Translations under genes and position numbers: made by a program
Assembly: GCA_031555615.1 (NCBI GenBank)
Contig: JAVBUF010000071.1
Coordinates: 14,050 to 78,049 of the forward strand
From: UBA935 sp031555615
GTDB taxonomy: Bacteria; Bacillota; Clostridia; Lachnospirales; Lachnospiraceae
Direction of reading: 5' to 3'
DNA: 64,000 bases
The notes under the pieces: model-generated
The model's database searches: none
What the model saw: the letters and a program-made list of their open reading frames with translations, nothing else
Told to the model about the DNA's origin: nothing
In this document: positions 36,400 through 45,178 of the stretch, one piece after another
Layout of the letters: every line of letters starts with the position of its first letter
Position numbering within the stretch: the stretch's first letter is position 1

Positions 36400-36512
36400 A
36401 GCTACCTCCATTTAAACCACTTTTAGACCTTGTTTTATTTATATTTTGACTGATTTGTATAAACAGAACAATGGAATATTCTGCAATCAACTGACTTTTT
36501 CTGCTTTTATTA

Positions 36513-36541
36513 TTTTCAAAAAAGCTTTTTTACAGTATAAT
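36513..36541 (+). promoter_or_regulatory. Candidate promoter of the AraC regulator
   Basis: TTTTCA (36513-36518), 17 bp, TATAAT (36536-36541). The spacer contains the palindrome AAAAAAGCTTTTTT (36518-36531), a possible operator in the divergent region shared with the glycosidase genes. Confidence 0.5.
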
Positions 36542-36584
36542 CTTCCTATATGATAAAATGTTTTTATTGGTAAGGAGTAAAAAG

Positions 36585-37373
36585 ATGATCAAACTATATC
36601 AATGCGGATATGATTCCAGACACCGAACAATACTTGATATGCAGCGGCCATACGGTGCTCCTGACTATACCCTGCTTTTTATTAAAACAGAAAGCTTTTT
36701 TGAAGCCGGCGGCGTCTATTCCGAACTGCCTCCCAACACCGTGATTCTTTATGACAAAAACTGTTATGTTCATTATGGCTGTCATCAACCTCATTATAAC
36801 GATGACTGGCTCCATTTTGATCTTGATGAGGAAGATCTGCCATTCCTGACAAGTCTGTCTATCCCCTTTAATACCCCCGTAACCCTTCCCTGTGTTGGGC
36901 AGATTTCCGAATATATCCGTCTGGCCGTATTGGAAAAACACAGCAATAACCTGCACAAGGCGCAGATCATCGATAGTCTGATCCGCACCTTGCTTTGTTC
37001 CGTTTCTTCTCAAATTCATGCCCTTCCTGACAAGCGGCTTGCCAATAAATATTATCAGCCGATGCATCAATTGCGTCTGGAGATTTTCAATGCTCCTCAT
37101 AAAAAATGGACCGTCCAGGATATGGCACGGTCTGTGCACATGAGCCCATCCTATTTTCAGCACCTGTACAAAGAGCTGTTTGACATCTCCTGTATGCAGG
37201 ATGTGATCCGGGCCCGGCTGAAAAATGCCTGTTTCTATCTATGTACCACCGAAATGTCCATCCATGCTCTGGCCGCTTTTTGCGGTTATGACAGTGAGCT
37301 TCATTTCATGCGTCAGTTCAAAAAGCTTCAGGGGGTAACTCCCAGTCAGTACCGGGAACAGCACCGCAATTGA
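36585..37373 (+). CDS. AraC-family transcriptional regulator
   Basis: A 262-residue protein with an N-terminal cupin-like sensing part (SELPPNTVILYDKNCYVHYG) and a C-terminal pair of AraC helix-turn-helix motifs (WTVQDMARSVHMSPSYFQHLYKE and MSIHALAAFCGYDSELHFMRQFKK with the TPSQYR end). The ATG at 36585 follows AAGGAG. It diverges from the GH88-led operon and probably activates it when a degradation product binds the cupin. Its stop is 10 bp from that of the convergent YesN-type gene. Confidence 0.93.
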   Translation: MIKLYQCGYDSRHRTILDMQRPYGAPDYTLLFIKTESFFEAGGVYSELPPNTVILYDKNCYVHYGCHQPHYNDDWLHFDLDEEDLPFLTSLSIPFNTPVTLPCVGQISEYIRLAVLEKHSNNLHKAQIIDSLIRTLLCSVSSQIHALPDKRLANKYYQPMHQLRLEIFNAPHKKWTVQDMARSVHMSPSYFQHLYKELFDISCMQDVIRARLKNACFYLCTTEMSIHALAAFCGYDSELHFMRQFKKLQGVTPSQYREQHRN

Positions 37374-37383
37374 CATCCTTTTA

Positions 37384-38904
37384 TTATTCCGGTTTCGACC
37401 GGCTGACTCGCTTCCGGTAAGCACTTGGGGTTTCGTGGTATAAACGCTGAAAGATTTCATTAAAAGCCCTGGCATCCCCGAATCCCACCTCTCCGGCGAT
37501 TTCATAGGTCTTTTTATCCGTCGATAACAGCAGGGAAACCGCATGTTCCATCCGCACCTTATTCACATAATCTTTAAAGTTCTCCCCCGCCTGTTTTTTA
37601 AAAAAACTGCTGAAATAATAAGAATTCATATGCACTTCGGCGGCCAAAACCCCTAAAGTAAGATTTTCCTGATAGTGCTTTTCGATATATTCTTTGGCCC
37701 GCAAAATATCTTTTTTATCATTGCTGACCAGACTGTTCTTGACTGCTTCCACATAATCAGACAGCATCTTTTGATACACTTCCAGCAATTCTCCGTAACA
37801 CTCCGTATTTCTACCCTGTTCCAGCAACATCTTGGGATCATTGTCATGGGCCGGCAATCCCATCATTTGCAGCTTACTGTCAATGAGACGGATCAATGTG
37901 CAAAAATAAAAGCAGGCATCTTCCTTCTTTCCATCAGCCAACCGACAGACTATTTTTCCATACTGCCGGTAAGCCTGCTGAAAGGCATCCATATTTTGAC
38001 CAATAATGGCATCTAAAACCCCATTTTGGATTTCACCCAGTCTGGACGAATTGGTATTACCGCCAAAGACTTTTTTTCCCGTTCGGATAAAATGCTGAGG
38101 CAGCTGATCGGCAAAAAACAGATATCCCTTCATTTGCAGGCATTCGGCGAAGGCTATGGGAATATCGCCCATTTTAGCAACCTGTTTGCCTATGATAAAA
38201 GTAATCCGGTGGTCGATTATTGCCATTGCCGCCTGACACAATTCTTCCAGAATCTGTTCACATCCGGATTCTTCAATTCCTTTCAGCACTAAGACCAGAT
38301 GATTACTTTTGATAAATACAATTCCGATTTTCTTCTCCTCCAGATATTCCTCCAGAAAACTTACAAAAGAAAAACGGATTAATTTTCTGATCTGCGCATC
38401 CTCTCCGGTATGGAACTGAATCTCCGGATAAACAGGAATGTAGAAATTATCCTCCACCTCCACCAGTTTTCCGTAATCCGCTGTCCGTTCCTCATCTGCC
38501 TCCGTCATAACCACAGTGTTATCCTGCTCTCTTGGCTGAACTGCCAGATACTTCTCCACAGCATTCAGTAATTCTTCCCTGATAACCGGCTTTAATAAAT
38601 AATCAATGGCACCGTATTTCACCGCCGCTTTGGCATATTCAAAATCCTGAAAGCCGCTGATAAAAATCACTTTGGTATTAACCTGCAGATACTGACATTC
38701 TTTCAGGATCTCCACGCCGGTCATTCCCGGCATGGAAATATCCAGCAGTGCCAGGTCAGGTTTCCATTTCAATATGCCTTCTAATGCTTTCTTTCCATCA
38801 TCATATGACCCGATAATTTCGATACCAAGCATTTTCCAATCCACCAGCTTTTGAATGCCTCTGGTAATCACCGGTTCATCATCTGCCAGAATCATCTTCA
38901 ACAT
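37384..38904 (-). CDS. YesN-type response regulator with AraC DNA-binding domain
   Basis: A 506-residue regulator. The N-terminal receiver domain (1-120) has DDE8-10, phospho-acceptor Asp55 in LALLDISMPGM and Lys in LLKPV. A long middle region of unknown fold follows (about 150-400), then a C-terminal AraC domain (about 405-506; YIEKHYQENLTLGVLAAEVHMN, YEIAGEVGFGDARAFNEIFQRLY, TPSAYRKR). It pairs with the YesM-like kinase, whose end it overlaps by 26 bp, and probably activates the adjacent sugar transporter. This kinase/regulator type is common beside carbohydrate ABC importers in Clostridia and Bacilli. Confidence 0.94.
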   Translation of the reverse strand: MLKMILADDEPVITRGIQKLVDWKMLGIEIIGSYDDGKKALEGILKWKPDLALLDISMPGMTGVEILKECQYLQVNTKVIFISGFQDFEYAKAAVKYGAIDYLLKPVIREELLNAVEKYLAVQPREQDNTVVMTEADEERTADYGKLVEVEDNFYIPVYPEIQFHTGEDAQIRKLIRFSFVSFLEEYLEEKKIGIVFIKSNHLVLVLKGIEESGCEQILEELCQAAMAIIDHRITFIIGKQVAKMGDIPIAFAECLQMKGYLFFADQLPQHFIRTGKKVFGGNTNSSRLGEIQNGVLDAIIGQNMDAFQQAYRQYGKIVCRLADGKKEDACFYFCTLIRLIDSKLQMMGLPAHDNDPKMLLEQGRNTECYGELLEVYQKMLSDYVEAVKNSLVSNDKKDILRAKEYIEKHYQENLTLGVLAAEVHMNSYYFSSFFKKQAGENFKDYVNKVRMEHAVSLLLSTDKKTYEIAGEVGFGDARAFNEIFQRLYHETPSAYRKRVSRSKPE

Positions 38905-40771
38905 ACCTTATCTCCTTCTCTGTATCCCCCATTGCAGCAGTGCCCTGCCCAGCAATATCACGCGGCATCTCCAATCTGACGATGGTTCCCATCTTCGGTG
39001 TGCTGGTTATTTTGATTCCATACTTTTCACCGTAGAGATACCGAATGCGGTCATGGACATTTTTAAGGCCGATGCTCTGCCAATTATATTCATTCTTAAT
39101 ACCCGGTTCATTGCCGGTGAGTAATTTTTGAATCTTCTCCACTTCCCCTTCACTCATCCCGATACCATTGTCCATCACGCTGATTTCCTGTATATCTCCC
39201 TGTACCGAAGCCTCTACCATAATACTGCCGTTGCCCTTTCTGGGCTTAATTCCGTGTACATAGGCATTTTCCACGATGGGCTGCAGAATCAGCTTGGGAA
39301 CCATAATCCCGTTTGCTCCCGGAGCGTCAACCGTCAGCTGCACCTTACTGGTTATTCGGCAATTCAAGAGATAAATATATTCCCGGACAATGGTTATTTC
39401 CTGCTCCAGGGGCACCATATCCTGCATGGGACCAATGAGATAATGAATCTGTTTGGACAGGGCCTCAATCATTTCCGGCACCTTGTTCTGCTCGGTCTCT
39501 TCCAGTGCCGTCATCCGGATAATCTCCAGGGTGTTATAGAGAAAATGAGGATAAATCTGGGATTTCAGGGCAGTCAGCTCCGCTTCATTCTGTTTGATCT
39601 GAGCCACATAGGATTGATTGATATAATTATTCAACGCTTCGCTCATCTGGTTGAACCGTTCAGCCAGTATTCCGATCTCATCACCGGAGCGAACCGGCAG
39701 TTGAATTTCAAAATTTCCGCTTTCTACCTGCTTCATCTGCTCCATCATCTCATGCATGGGTTTGGTCAGCCGTTTGGAAAAAAAGAGTGATCCGCACAAT
39801 AATCCAATAATGGCCGCTGTTAAACACAAATACATCATCCGCTGAATCTGACGAATATTACTAAAGGCTTCCTCCGTATTCATAATCACCACCACTTTCA
39901 ATCCATAATCATTCTTCTGGGTACTGATTACCAATTCTTCAGTGGTGTCATGCAAATTGTTGATTTCCTGTGACAGATTAATTCCTATTTTATCTTTGAC
40001 GCTGCTGTAAAAACAGTCCCCCGCTTCATTCACGATATAAAAAGCTTCATATCCACTGAACTTAACCGTCCGGAACAACTGTTCCACCCGGTTCAGACTG
40101 ACATCAATAAATATTGTTCCCACATAAGGCGTATTTCCTACATTTCCCCGTAAATCAAAATAATTCCTGGCAACTGTAAATACCGGTTCGCTCATACTGC
40201 TGAAGTATCCGGTTTGATGGGTAGGGATTAAAATCATTTTATTACTGCTCTTATCAATGTTCTGATATCCGTTAACCTGCTCAAATAAATCCTCATCCTT
40301 AAAATAAGTACTATATGTGCTGTAGTGAAACGCTAACTTTTGCTCCGCCTCACCGGCCACAAAATGTACACTGCTGATATATCCGTCAACACTGGAAAGA
40401 TAATTTAAAAAAATAGTCATATCGGCTTCCCGCCTGATTTCCCTATTCTCCGCTTCATAATCTTCACCGGTTACAATCTTTCGAAAATTATCAAAAGATA
40501 AATAATCCTTTACAGCATTTCCCTCAATGGAAAAATTATAGTAATAAGGCATTTTGGAAATCGAGTTGTAGGAGTCCAGCATGGATTCCAGGCTGGAAGA
40601 TACATATCCGCCAGCCTGCTCATATTGGTAACGCATTGCCTCCGTATAATTGCGGATGATCCTGTCAGTAAAAAAGGTGGACAGCAACAGCATCGGTACC
40701 AATCCAATCATAATGATGGTTAAAGAAAATTTCTGATATAAGCTCAAAGACCGCTTCTTTTTTCTGTCCAT
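38879..40771 (-). CDS. YesM-type sensor histidine kinase
   Basis: A 630-residue membrane kinase. TM1 lies near residues 15-37, a large extracellular dCache-like sensor at about 40-300 and TM2 near 305-325. A HAMP linker follows (KPMHEMMEQMKQVESGNFE), then the His_kinase domain with QIYPHFLYNTLEIIRM (His409) and an HATPase with PIVENAYVHGI and DNGIGMS. The ATG at 40771 is supported by GGAGGAACCA. The sensor domain may bind an extracellular sugar or the loaded binding protein. It is transcribed with the YesN-type regulator and separated from the permeases by a strong terminator. Confidence 0.94.
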   Translation of the reverse strand: MDRKKKRSLSLYQKFSLTIIMIGLVPMLLLSTFFTDRIIRNYTEAMRYQYEQAGGYVSSSLESMLDSYNSISKMPYYYNFSIEGNAVKDYLSFDNFRKIVTGEDYEAENREIRREADMTIFLNYLSSVDGYISSVHFVAGEAEQKLAFHYSTYSTYFKDEDLFEQVNGYQNIDKSSNKMILIPTHQTGYFSSMSEPVFTVARNYFDLRGNVGNTPYVGTIFIDVSLNRVEQLFRTVKFSGYEAFYIVNEAGDCFYSSVKDKIGINLSQEINNLHDTTEELVISTQKNDYGLKVVVIMNTEEAFSNIRQIQRMMYLCLTAAIIGLLCGSLFFSKRLTKPMHEMMEQMKQVESGNFEIQLPVRSGDEIGILAERFNQMSEALNNYINQSYVAQIKQNEAELTALKSQIYPHFLYNTLEIIRMTALEETEQNKVPEMIEALSKQIHYLIGPMQDMVPLEQEITIVREYIYLLNCRITSKVQLTVDAPGANGIMVPKLILQPIVENAYVHGIKPRKGNGSIMVEASVQGDIQEISVMDNGIGMSEGEVEKIQKLLTGNEPGIKNEYNWQSIGLKNVHDRIRYLYGEKYGIKITSTPKMGTIVRLEMPRDIAGQGTAAMGDTEKEIRYVEDDSGR

Positions 40772-40841
40772 TGGTTCCTCCGATTGCCAACTACTATCCT
40801 TTACAGTCATGTTATAAACAGCATAACACAACCATTTCCAA

Positions 40842-40882
40842 AAGAAAATGCTTCTTTCCGGCCGGGAAAGAAGCATTTTCTT
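40842..40882 (-). terminator. Strong intrinsic terminator after the sugar permease operon
   Basis: An 18-bp perfect stem (40842-40859 with 40865-40882) around a 5-base loop, with a T-rich TTTTCTTTT exit on the minus strand. It directly follows the MalG-like gene and separates it from the two-component genes. Confidence 0.88.
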
Positions 40883-40884
40883 AC

Positions 40885-41718
40885 TTATCCTTTTGCTGCT
40901 CCGGCAGTAATACCCTTTACAAAGTACTTTTGGAACATACAGAAAATCGTGATGGCTGGTACAATGGAAATAACCGTTCCGGCAAAAACAATATCCCATC
41001 TGGCTGTATACTGCCCAACAAAAGAAGCGATTTCAACAGTTATGGTTTTCGCCTTTCCGCTTGGTAATACCAAATATGGCATCAAATAATCATTCCAGAT
41101 CCCCAAGCCATTCAGGATGACCATAGAGCCGGTACAGGGCCCTAATAAGGGAAAGGTTACTTTCCAAAAGGTCTGGAAAGGAGTGCAGCCATCGATCATC
41201 GCCGCTTCCTCGATCTCCATCGGTATCCCTTTCAGAAAACTGCAGTACAGCAGACAGCCGAAGGCGATGGAACCGGCTATGTAACAGACAATGGGACCAA
41301 CCATATTGCCAAACAGATGGAACATTTTCATTTGCTTAAACAAGGGGAACATATACAAATGAAAGGGAATCATCATTCCGGCCAGAAAAAAGGTGTATAT
41401 CAATTTTGTCACATTGCTCTGTCTTCTTTCGATACCGTAAGCTGCCATTGGGACAATACATACAATCAAAGCCTCTGATAACACGGTCAGCACTACCGAA
41501 TGCATAATAGCAAGAGCAAAATCCGATTGTGCAAATAAGTCCCGGAAGTTCTGTAAATAAAACGAAGTCGGAAAAGCAATTGGATTTTTTAAGATATCCC
41601 CGTTGCTTTTAAAAGCCGATATCAAAGCAAAGATAACCGGATAAATAAAGACAAAAGCCAATATCGCAGCCGCCAGCAGCAAAAACAGCGTTGTGGGTTT
41701 GATTTTACTTTTTATCAT
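40885..41718 (-). CDS. Carbohydrate ABC transporter permease (MalG-like)
   Basis: A 277-residue membrane protein with six helices and the EAA loop EIEEAAMIDGCTPFQTFWKVTFPLLGP that contacts the ATPase. This is the second permease of a CUT1-type importer. It overlaps the first permease by 4 bp (ATGA). No ATPase gene is nearby; CUT1 importers in Firmicutes often share an MsmX-type ATPase encoded elsewhere. Confidence 0.94.
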   Translation of the reverse strand: MIKSKIKPTTLFLLLAAAILAFVFIYPVIFALISAFKSNGDILKNPIAFPTSFYLQNFRDLFAQSDFALAIMHSVVLTVLSEALIVCIVPMAAYGIERRQSNVTKLIYTFFLAGMMIPFHLYMFPLFKQMKMFHLFGNMVGPIVCYIAGSIAFGCLLYCSFLKGIPMEIEEAAMIDGCTPFQTFWKVTFPLLGPCTGSMVILNGLGIWNDYLMPYLVLPSGKAKTITVEIASFVGQYTARWDIVFAGTVISIVPAITIFCMFQKYFVKGITAGAAKG

Positions 41719-42599
41719 AACTGCACCTCCCTGCTGCGCAAAAACTTCTGTTGGAGTGTATTCAAAACAATAATAATAAATAACAGCATCATTCCCACTG
41801 CCGTACCAAATCCCTGACGGCCTTCGTTAAACCCGACCTTATACAGCAAGTAGACCAGTGTCTCCGACGTAAATCCGGGACCGCCATCGGTCATGACATT
41901 AATCTGATCAAAAACCTTCAGACCATTAATCAGAGAAAGGGTAAAGTTAATGGTAAAAGCACCGGAAATCAGCGGAATGGTAATGGCTTTAAATCTCTGC
42001 CACGGACTGGCTCCATCAATTTGAGCTGCTTCGATGAGATCCGGAGAGACACTCTGCAGGGATGCCAGATAAATAATCATATAGTAACCGGCTCCTTTCC
42101 AGATTAGTACCAAACCAACCATCAACAGGGTAAGGCTGGAATTCCCCAGCCAATCCTGGCGCAGCTCCTGTAATCCAATGCCTTTTAAAATCGAATTAAA
42201 AATTCCGAAATTATAGTTATACATAATTTTCCAGATAAATCCTGACACAATGCCGCTAATCAGAACCGGAATATAAAATGCGCTCCGAAAGAAGTTTTTT
42301 CCCCATTTTACATGATCAACAATCAGCGCCAAACCAAGTGCCAATGCATTTTCAAATATGGAAATAAAAACGGTTAAGATAACGGTATTCTTTAATGCAT
42401 TACCAAACCGGGCACTGGTGAAAATCTCTTTGTAATTTGCCAATCCCACGAATTTGATAACCGGGCTGACACCATCCCACGAGGTAAAGCTGTAATAAAC
42501 ACTGGAAATTGTCGGGATGATAATAAAAAGAGTAAAAAACAGGAATGCCGGAGCAATAAATATGAAAGTGGATGTACTAAAATTTTTCTTCTTTCCCAT
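41715..42599 (-). CDS. Carbohydrate ABC transporter permease (MalF/UgpA-like)
   Basis: A 294-residue membrane protein with six helices and the EAA motif in DLIEAAQIDGASPWQRFKAITIPL. It is the first permease of the CUT1 importer, following the binding-protein gene after a GC-rich hairpin. With its partner it forms the channel for oligosaccharide uptake. GGAGAAG lies upstream of the ATG. Confidence 0.94.
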   Translation of the reverse strand: MGKKKNFSTSTFIFIAPAFLFFTLFIIIPTISSVYYSFTSWDGVSPVIKFVGLANYKEIFTSARFGNALKNTVILTVFISIFENALALGLALIVDHVKWGKNFFRSAFYIPVLISGIVSGFIWKIMYNYNFGIFNSILKGIGLQELRQDWLGNSSLTLLMVGLVLIWKGAGYYMIIYLASLQSVSPDLIEAAQIDGASPWQRFKAITIPLISGAFTINFTLSLINGLKVFDQINVMTDGGPGFTSETLVYLLYKVGFNEGRQGFGTAVGMMLLFIIIVLNTLQQKFLRSREVQL

Positions 42600-42629
42600 A
42601 AGAAATTCTTCTCCGTTCTTTTAAGAAAG

Positions 42630-42653
42630 GGGCCGCTGCTTACGCAGCAGCCC
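42630..42653 (-). terminator. Intercistronic hairpin between binding protein and permeases
   Basis: A 10-bp stem (42630-42639 with 42644-42653, one G-U type mismatch) with loop GTAA on the minus strand, then CTTTCTT. It is placed where importer operons commonly keep binding-protein mRNA in excess over permease mRNA. Confidence 0.65.
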
Positions 42654-42678
42654 GCTATTTTGATATTGCAATTTTTAG

Positions 42679-44091
42679 TTATTCGGTAATTCCGGCACCG
42701 GTGATGGGATTGAAGCTTTCCTTGGCAACATTCCAGGTTTTATTCATTTCATCACATGCGGAATCAATATCTCTGGTTCCCTGCAAAACTTCTACAAGGG
42801 TTTTATATGTGAAGTTTCTGAAATCGGGAGGCAGTTCATTGTCGCCGGCAAAGCCGTTCCACATGGGAGACAGGGCATCTGCCGTTGCAGTCGCATCTAT
42901 TACCTCCTGGAAAACATCCATTACATTCAGTTCCGGCATGATATCCAGTTCCGGAACATCTACGGTAGAAGGAATGGCACTCATTCTTTCACAATAGAAT
43001 TTGTAATTTTCCGGTGCAAAGAAGAATCTGATAAATGCTTCAGCTGCTGCCTTTTTGTTAGGATCCTCGGCCGCTTCGGCAGAAATTGCCAATCCGCCAA
43101 CACCGCCGCCGCCAACCAGACGGGTTTTTCCATCCGGGCTGGGAACCGCAAACCATCCGAACTCAAAATCCGGAGCCGATTCTGCTACCTGGGCAAACAT
43201 ATGGGTGCCGGAATACATCATTGCAGCCATATCATTGACGAAGAAAGTCGTAATCTGGGCATCAGGTGTGGAAGCCCAGCCATCCTGAGCATATTGCAAA
43301 ATAGTCTTCAATTCTTCAAAGGTTGCTTTGACAGCCGGATCGGAAAAATCTTTGGTTCCTTCATAGCAATGTTTAATAAAGTCGGGATCACCGCTGAGTA
43401 CCTGATCGTTATACGCTTTATGGAACCAGAATCCCATGTGCCAGATATCCTGACCGCCCACTACAAGGGGCGCCATATCGCCTTTATCCTGAATCTTCTG
43501 ACATAATTCGATAAACTCATCATAGGTCTGGGGTTCTGTCCAGCCGTTATCATCAAAGTATTTCTTATTATAGATGATACCCTGGGTATTTTCAGCTGCC
43601 AGAGGTGCGGTATAAACCTCACCGCCAAAAGCGGTTGTTGTCTTAAATAAGTTGGTTACATCTAAAGGCAGTGGAGCGAGTTTTCCAGCCCGATAGTAGA
43701 TGGCAGTATCTCTCATTTCCATAATATCCGGGAACTCACCGACGCTGTCCTTGGTTTTCAGCAGTTCGCTGTAGGCACCTCCGTTGCCGGGTTCAATAGT
43801 AACCGTTACCTCCGGATAAGCCTCATTAAATTTGTTTACCACATCGTTCATCACGATCTTGGCTCCCTCATCACCATCGGCAAAAATAAATGTTAACTGC
43901 GTTGGTTCGGTGACAATGGATGTGGAATCCGGGGCATTTTTTTCCACCGGTGCTTCCACTGCTGCTTCTTCTTTCTTTGTATCTGCTGTGGTCTCTGAAG
44001 CGGGTTCAGCTGCTCCATTACTGCTGCAGCCGGTTAATATTGCTGCTGCCAGAATGACCGACAGGATTGAAGCTGTTACTTTCTTTTTCAT
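42679..44091 (-). CDS. Sugar ABC transporter solute-binding lipoprotein
   Basis: A 470-residue family-1 binding protein. The signal peptide ends in a lipobox, AAILTGCSS (Cys22), followed by a Ser/Ala/Glu/Thr-rich linker to about residue 60. The two-lobed domain has FNEAYPEVTVTIEPGNGG, NTQGIIYNKKYFDDNGW and FVNDMAAMMYSGTH. It captures a sugar or oligosaccharide outside the cell and delivers it to the two downstream permeases. GGAGGAATAAAC precedes the ATG. The promoter region (44092-44223) has an extended -10 (TGTTATACT) and no clear -35. Confidence 0.94.
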   Translation of the reverse strand: MKKKVTASILSVILAAAILTGCSSNGAAEPASETTADTKKEEAAVEAPVEKNAPDSTSIVTEPTQLTFIFADGDEGAKIVMNDVVNKFNEAYPEVTVTIEPGNGGAYSELLKTKDSVGEFPDIMEMRDTAIYYRAGKLAPLPLDVTNLFKTTTAFGGEVYTAPLAAENTQGIIYNKKYFDDNGWTEPQTYDEFIELCQKIQDKGDMAPLVVGGQDIWHMGFWFHKAYNDQVLSGDPDFIKHCYEGTKDFSDPAVKATFEELKTILQYAQDGWASTPDAQITTFFVNDMAAMMYSGTHMFAQVAESAPDFEFGWFAVPSPDGKTRLVGGGGVGGLAISAEAAEDPNKKAAAEAFIRFFFAPENYKFYCERMSAIPSTVDVPELDIMPELNVMDVFQEVIDATATADALSPMWNGFAGDNELPPDFRNFTYKTLVEVLQGTRDIDSACDEMNKTWNVAKESFNPITGAGITE

Positions 44092-44223
44092 GTTTATTCC
44101 TCCACTATTCTGAAATTAAGTGTACGGTAAGGCCTTCCGTTTAACTTGTAATTGCAGTATAACAATTATTTGCTTTATAAAAAATGGGGATTTTTAAGTT
44201 TCATATACATTTTTTTAAGAACA

Positions 44224-45006
44224 TTATTTTCCATAAACTTCTATCTGGGACAGCGCCGGAAATGGTGATGGATCATCTGATTTAATCATATTATGCATTT
44301 CCACCCATGTAATATTTTTTGCTTCAAAGTCTATTCTATGCGGTTTCGTATCCTTGCTCATCTTCATTTCCTCCATACTTCCGTCCGAAAATAAAAATGT
44401 AACTTTTTCCCACCAATTATCATGAGGAAAATCCGCCCTGGTATAAAGTACAATGGCATCTGCTTCTACCATTCGCCCAAAATCAATTCGTATCCGGGCA
44501 TCCTCCTGCCGATTGATGCCCCATGACTGATATGGCCATTCTCCGTGGCAGTCATTAACCGTTACTCCGTCTATAGCGTTCTGAGCGGCAAAAACAGCTT
44601 CGCCTCTGGTTTCCACATTAGCAGTAGCATGGGGATAACAGTTGCGGATTTGATGCTGATCACATACATTAACTGCAAGATTCCGATAGGTGCTTATTTC
44701 AAAATCGCTGGCTGCCTTAGCACTTAGCAAGTGACGTTTTCCATAAAAAACCTTGGGTGACAGATTAATTCTGCGATCATCAGATGGAATTTCATAGACA
44801 ACATCGCCGGTTAAAAAAGTAAGGGATTTTCCCAGTGCATCATCAAATTGCAGCCATACATATATATCTTTCCGGGATATTTCCAAAACAATCCTGTCTC
44901 CCGGCTCATATTCACGGTTACATACCAAATGAACTTCCTCCTCACTGCGGCTTACTGCTACAGTGTTGCTTTCTTTGTCTATTACCTTTAAACATAATTC
45001 TGTCAT
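44224..45006 (-). CDS. Discoidin/carbohydrate-binding-like protein, no signal peptide
   Basis: A 260-residue protein. An N-terminal beta part (1-110) is followed by a C-terminal segment with HATANVETRGEAVFAAQNAID, WGINRQEDARIRIDFGRMVEAD and LSQIEVYGK, which resembles F5/8 type C (discoidin) galactose-binding folds. I see no signal peptide, which is unusual for a carbohydrate-binding module, so it may bind intracellular sugars or act as an accessory. The ATG at 45006 follows AGGAGAATAAGG; an upstream frame to 45045 lacks a ribosome site. It lies just upstream of the importer gene. Confidence 0.68.
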   Translation of the reverse strand: MTELCLKVIDKESNTVAVSRSEEEVHLVCNREYEPGDRIVLEISRKDIYVWLQFDDALGKSLTFLTGDVVYEIPSDDRRINLSPKVFYGKRHLLSAKAASDFEISTYRNLAVNVCDQHQIRNCYPHATANVETRGEAVFAAQNAIDGVTVNDCHGEWPYQSWGINRQEDARIRIDFGRMVEADAIVLYTRADFPHDNWWEKVTFLFSDGSMEEMKMSKDTKPHRIDFEAKNITWVEMHNMIKSDDPSPFPALSQIEVYGK

Positions 45007-45124
45007 CCTTATTCTCCTCTTCGTTATTGAATGTAGTATTTTCATTTATATTAAATATTCTAATATATTGTGGCAATGCTTTAAAATGTCATTAACTGGC
45101 ATATTCTGCTTTTCTTAATAATAA

Positions 45125-45160
45125 AAACCTTCTGAGAAATATTACTTCTTCAAAAGGTTT
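45125..45160 (-). terminator. Intrinsic terminator after the CHASE4 gene
   Basis: AAACCTT/AAGGTTT arms (45154-45160 and 45125-45131) extended by TGAAGAA/TTTCT pairing, then TTATTATT on the minus strand. It lies 19 bp after the CHASE4 stop. Confidence 0.72.
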
Positions 45161-45178
45161 CTATACTATAAAAGTGTA

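Noticed and set aside
40772..40999. N-terminal extension of the YesM-type kinase to 40999
   Set aside because: The extension runs through the strong terminator and has no ribosome site; GGAGGAACCA before 40771 fixes the start.
42630..42653. Riboswitch between binding protein and permease genes
   Set aside because: A single GC-rich hairpin with a T-rich exit is sufficient as a partial terminator; no conserved riboswitch core is visible.
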